A stretch of DNA of 64,000 bases, taken from positions 27,422,001-27,486,000 of the forward strand of contig NW_027480422.1 in assembly GCF_051401765.1 (NCBI RefSeq). The letters are read 5' to 3'. The notes below the pieces were generated by a model that had not been told where the DNA came from, did not search any database, and worked only from the letters and a program-made list of their open reading frames with translations. Both the position numbers and the translations under genes were made by a program. This document shows, one piece after another, positions 63,101 through 64,000 of the stretch; the stretch's first letter is position 1; the number at the start of each line of letters is the position of its first letter. The stretch comes from Calliopsis andreniformis (lineage: Eukaryota; Arthropoda; Insecta; Hymenoptera; Andrenidae).

Positions 63101-64000
63101 AAAGCTGTTGTATTTATATTGCATTTTATGCTTCTGGCGTTGACTTCATAGGCCCTAACTATTTGATCTGGTGGAGCGCCGCCCTGTAGTGAAGCCTTGG
63201 TTGCCCGGAACGTAGAAATGACCATGTCTTTCACACTGGTTGCAATTATTCCTGTTATACGATGGAAAAACTGTTGTACTTATATTATATTTTATGCTTC
63301 AGGCGTTGACTTCTAAGGGCGTAGCTATTCGATGTGGTGGAGCAAAGCCCTAGAGTGAAGCCTAGGTTGCCCGGAACGTAGAAATGACCATACCTTTCAC
63401 ACTGGTTGCAATTATTCCTGTTATACGATGGAAAAGCTGTTGTATTTGTAGTGTATTTTATGCTTCTGGCGTTGACTTCTTAGGCCCTAACTATTCGATC
63501 TGGAGGAGCAACGCCCTAGAGAGAAGCCTAGATTGCCCGGAACGTAGAAATGACCATTACCTTCTGGCTTGTTGCAATTATTCCTGTTATACGATGAAAA
63601 AACTGTTGTATTTTTATTGTATTTTATGCGTCTGGAGTTGTTTTCTAAGGCCCTAACTATTCGACCTGGTGGAGCAAAGCCCTAGAGTGAAGCCTAGGTT
63701 GCCCAGGAACGTAGAAATGACCATAACTTTCATACTGGTTGCAATTATTCCTGTTATACGATGGAAAACTGTTGTATTTATATTATATTTTATGCTTCTG
63801 GTGTAGACTTCTTAGGCCCTAGCTATTCGATCTGGTGGAGCAACGCTCTAGAGTGAAGCCTAGGTTGCCCGGAACTTAGAAAAGACCATCACCTTCACTC
63901 TGGTTGCTATTATTCCTGTTATACGATGGAAAAACTGTTGTATTTTTATTGTATTTTATGCTTCGGGCGTTGACTTCTAAGGCCGTAGCTATTCGATCTG
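57121..64000 (+). repeat. Terminal satellite mosaic
   Basis: Pieces of earlier HOR types are rejoined here. About 59700-60950 resembles 36480-37500 and 40505-41400, about 60990-61950 resembles 43060-44030, about 62080-63200 resembles 54180-55400, and 63384-63656 repeats 57574-57846 (offset 5810). The array continues off the window. No gene is seen. Confidence 0.88.

Noticed and set aside
18382..64000. CENP-B box in the monomer
   Set aside because: TTCGATCTGGTGG shares only TTCG with the box and lacks the CGGG half at the required spacing. The reverse strand has no match.
1..64000. CRISPR array
   Set aside because: The repeats are contiguous 166-bp monomers without short constant repeats and unique spacers, and the genes are those of a eukaryotic retrotransposon.

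Overview
This is a eukaryotic, arthropod-like window. It consists almost entirely of one head-to-tail satellite DNA array (monomer about 166 bp) interrupted by one nearly full-length LTR retrotransposon. There are no bacterial genes, operons, tRNA genes or rRNA genes. The mobile element is a Ty3/gypsy (Metaviridae) element of the errantivirus type: its env resembles the baculovirus F-type fusion proteins found in insect errantiviruses, so an insect host is most likely. I cannot name the species from sequence alone.

Layout: 1-5178 is satellite. 5179-18381 is the retrotransposon, flanked by a 4-bp CCCG target-site duplication. 18382-64000 is satellite again, in the same orientation and phase. 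The right array has several higher-order repeat (HOR) layers: a diverged block (18.4-22.1 kb), a 4319-bp (26-monomer) unit present as two almost identical tandem copies (22.1-30.7 kb), a mosaic of shuffled HOR pieces (30.7-47.6 kb), a roughly 19-monomer HOR with monomer-sized gains and losses (about 47.6-57.1 kb), and a final mosaic.

The retrotransposon has 1.75-kb LTRs bounded by TGTTACG...CGTAACA, a tRNA-Leu-type primer binding site, gag, pol in the -1 frame, env interrupted by one in-frame TAG just before its membrane anchor, and a polypurine tract abutting the 3' LTR. The pol frame opens exactly at a U_UUA_AAC slippery heptamer. Between env and the 3' LTR is an extra gene that looks host-derived: an RRM followed by an F-box and, after a frame break, a leucine-rich-repeat tail. 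Good 3' splice sites lie before env and before this gene, suggesting two spliced subgenomic mRNAs.

The most unusual signal is a family of six structured RNA motifs, nine copies counting both LTRs. Each is a closing stem (P1), a hairpin (usually AATG(C)/(G)CATT), the constant GTGG(G), and a short GG/CC hairpin. The stems differ in sequence between copies but keep pairing. On the genomic RNA the motifs would cluster at the 3' end. I know of no named family with this layout. An RNA-binding accessory gene in an element carrying a multi-copy RNA structure suggests, as hypothesis only, a cis/trans RNA-regulation module.
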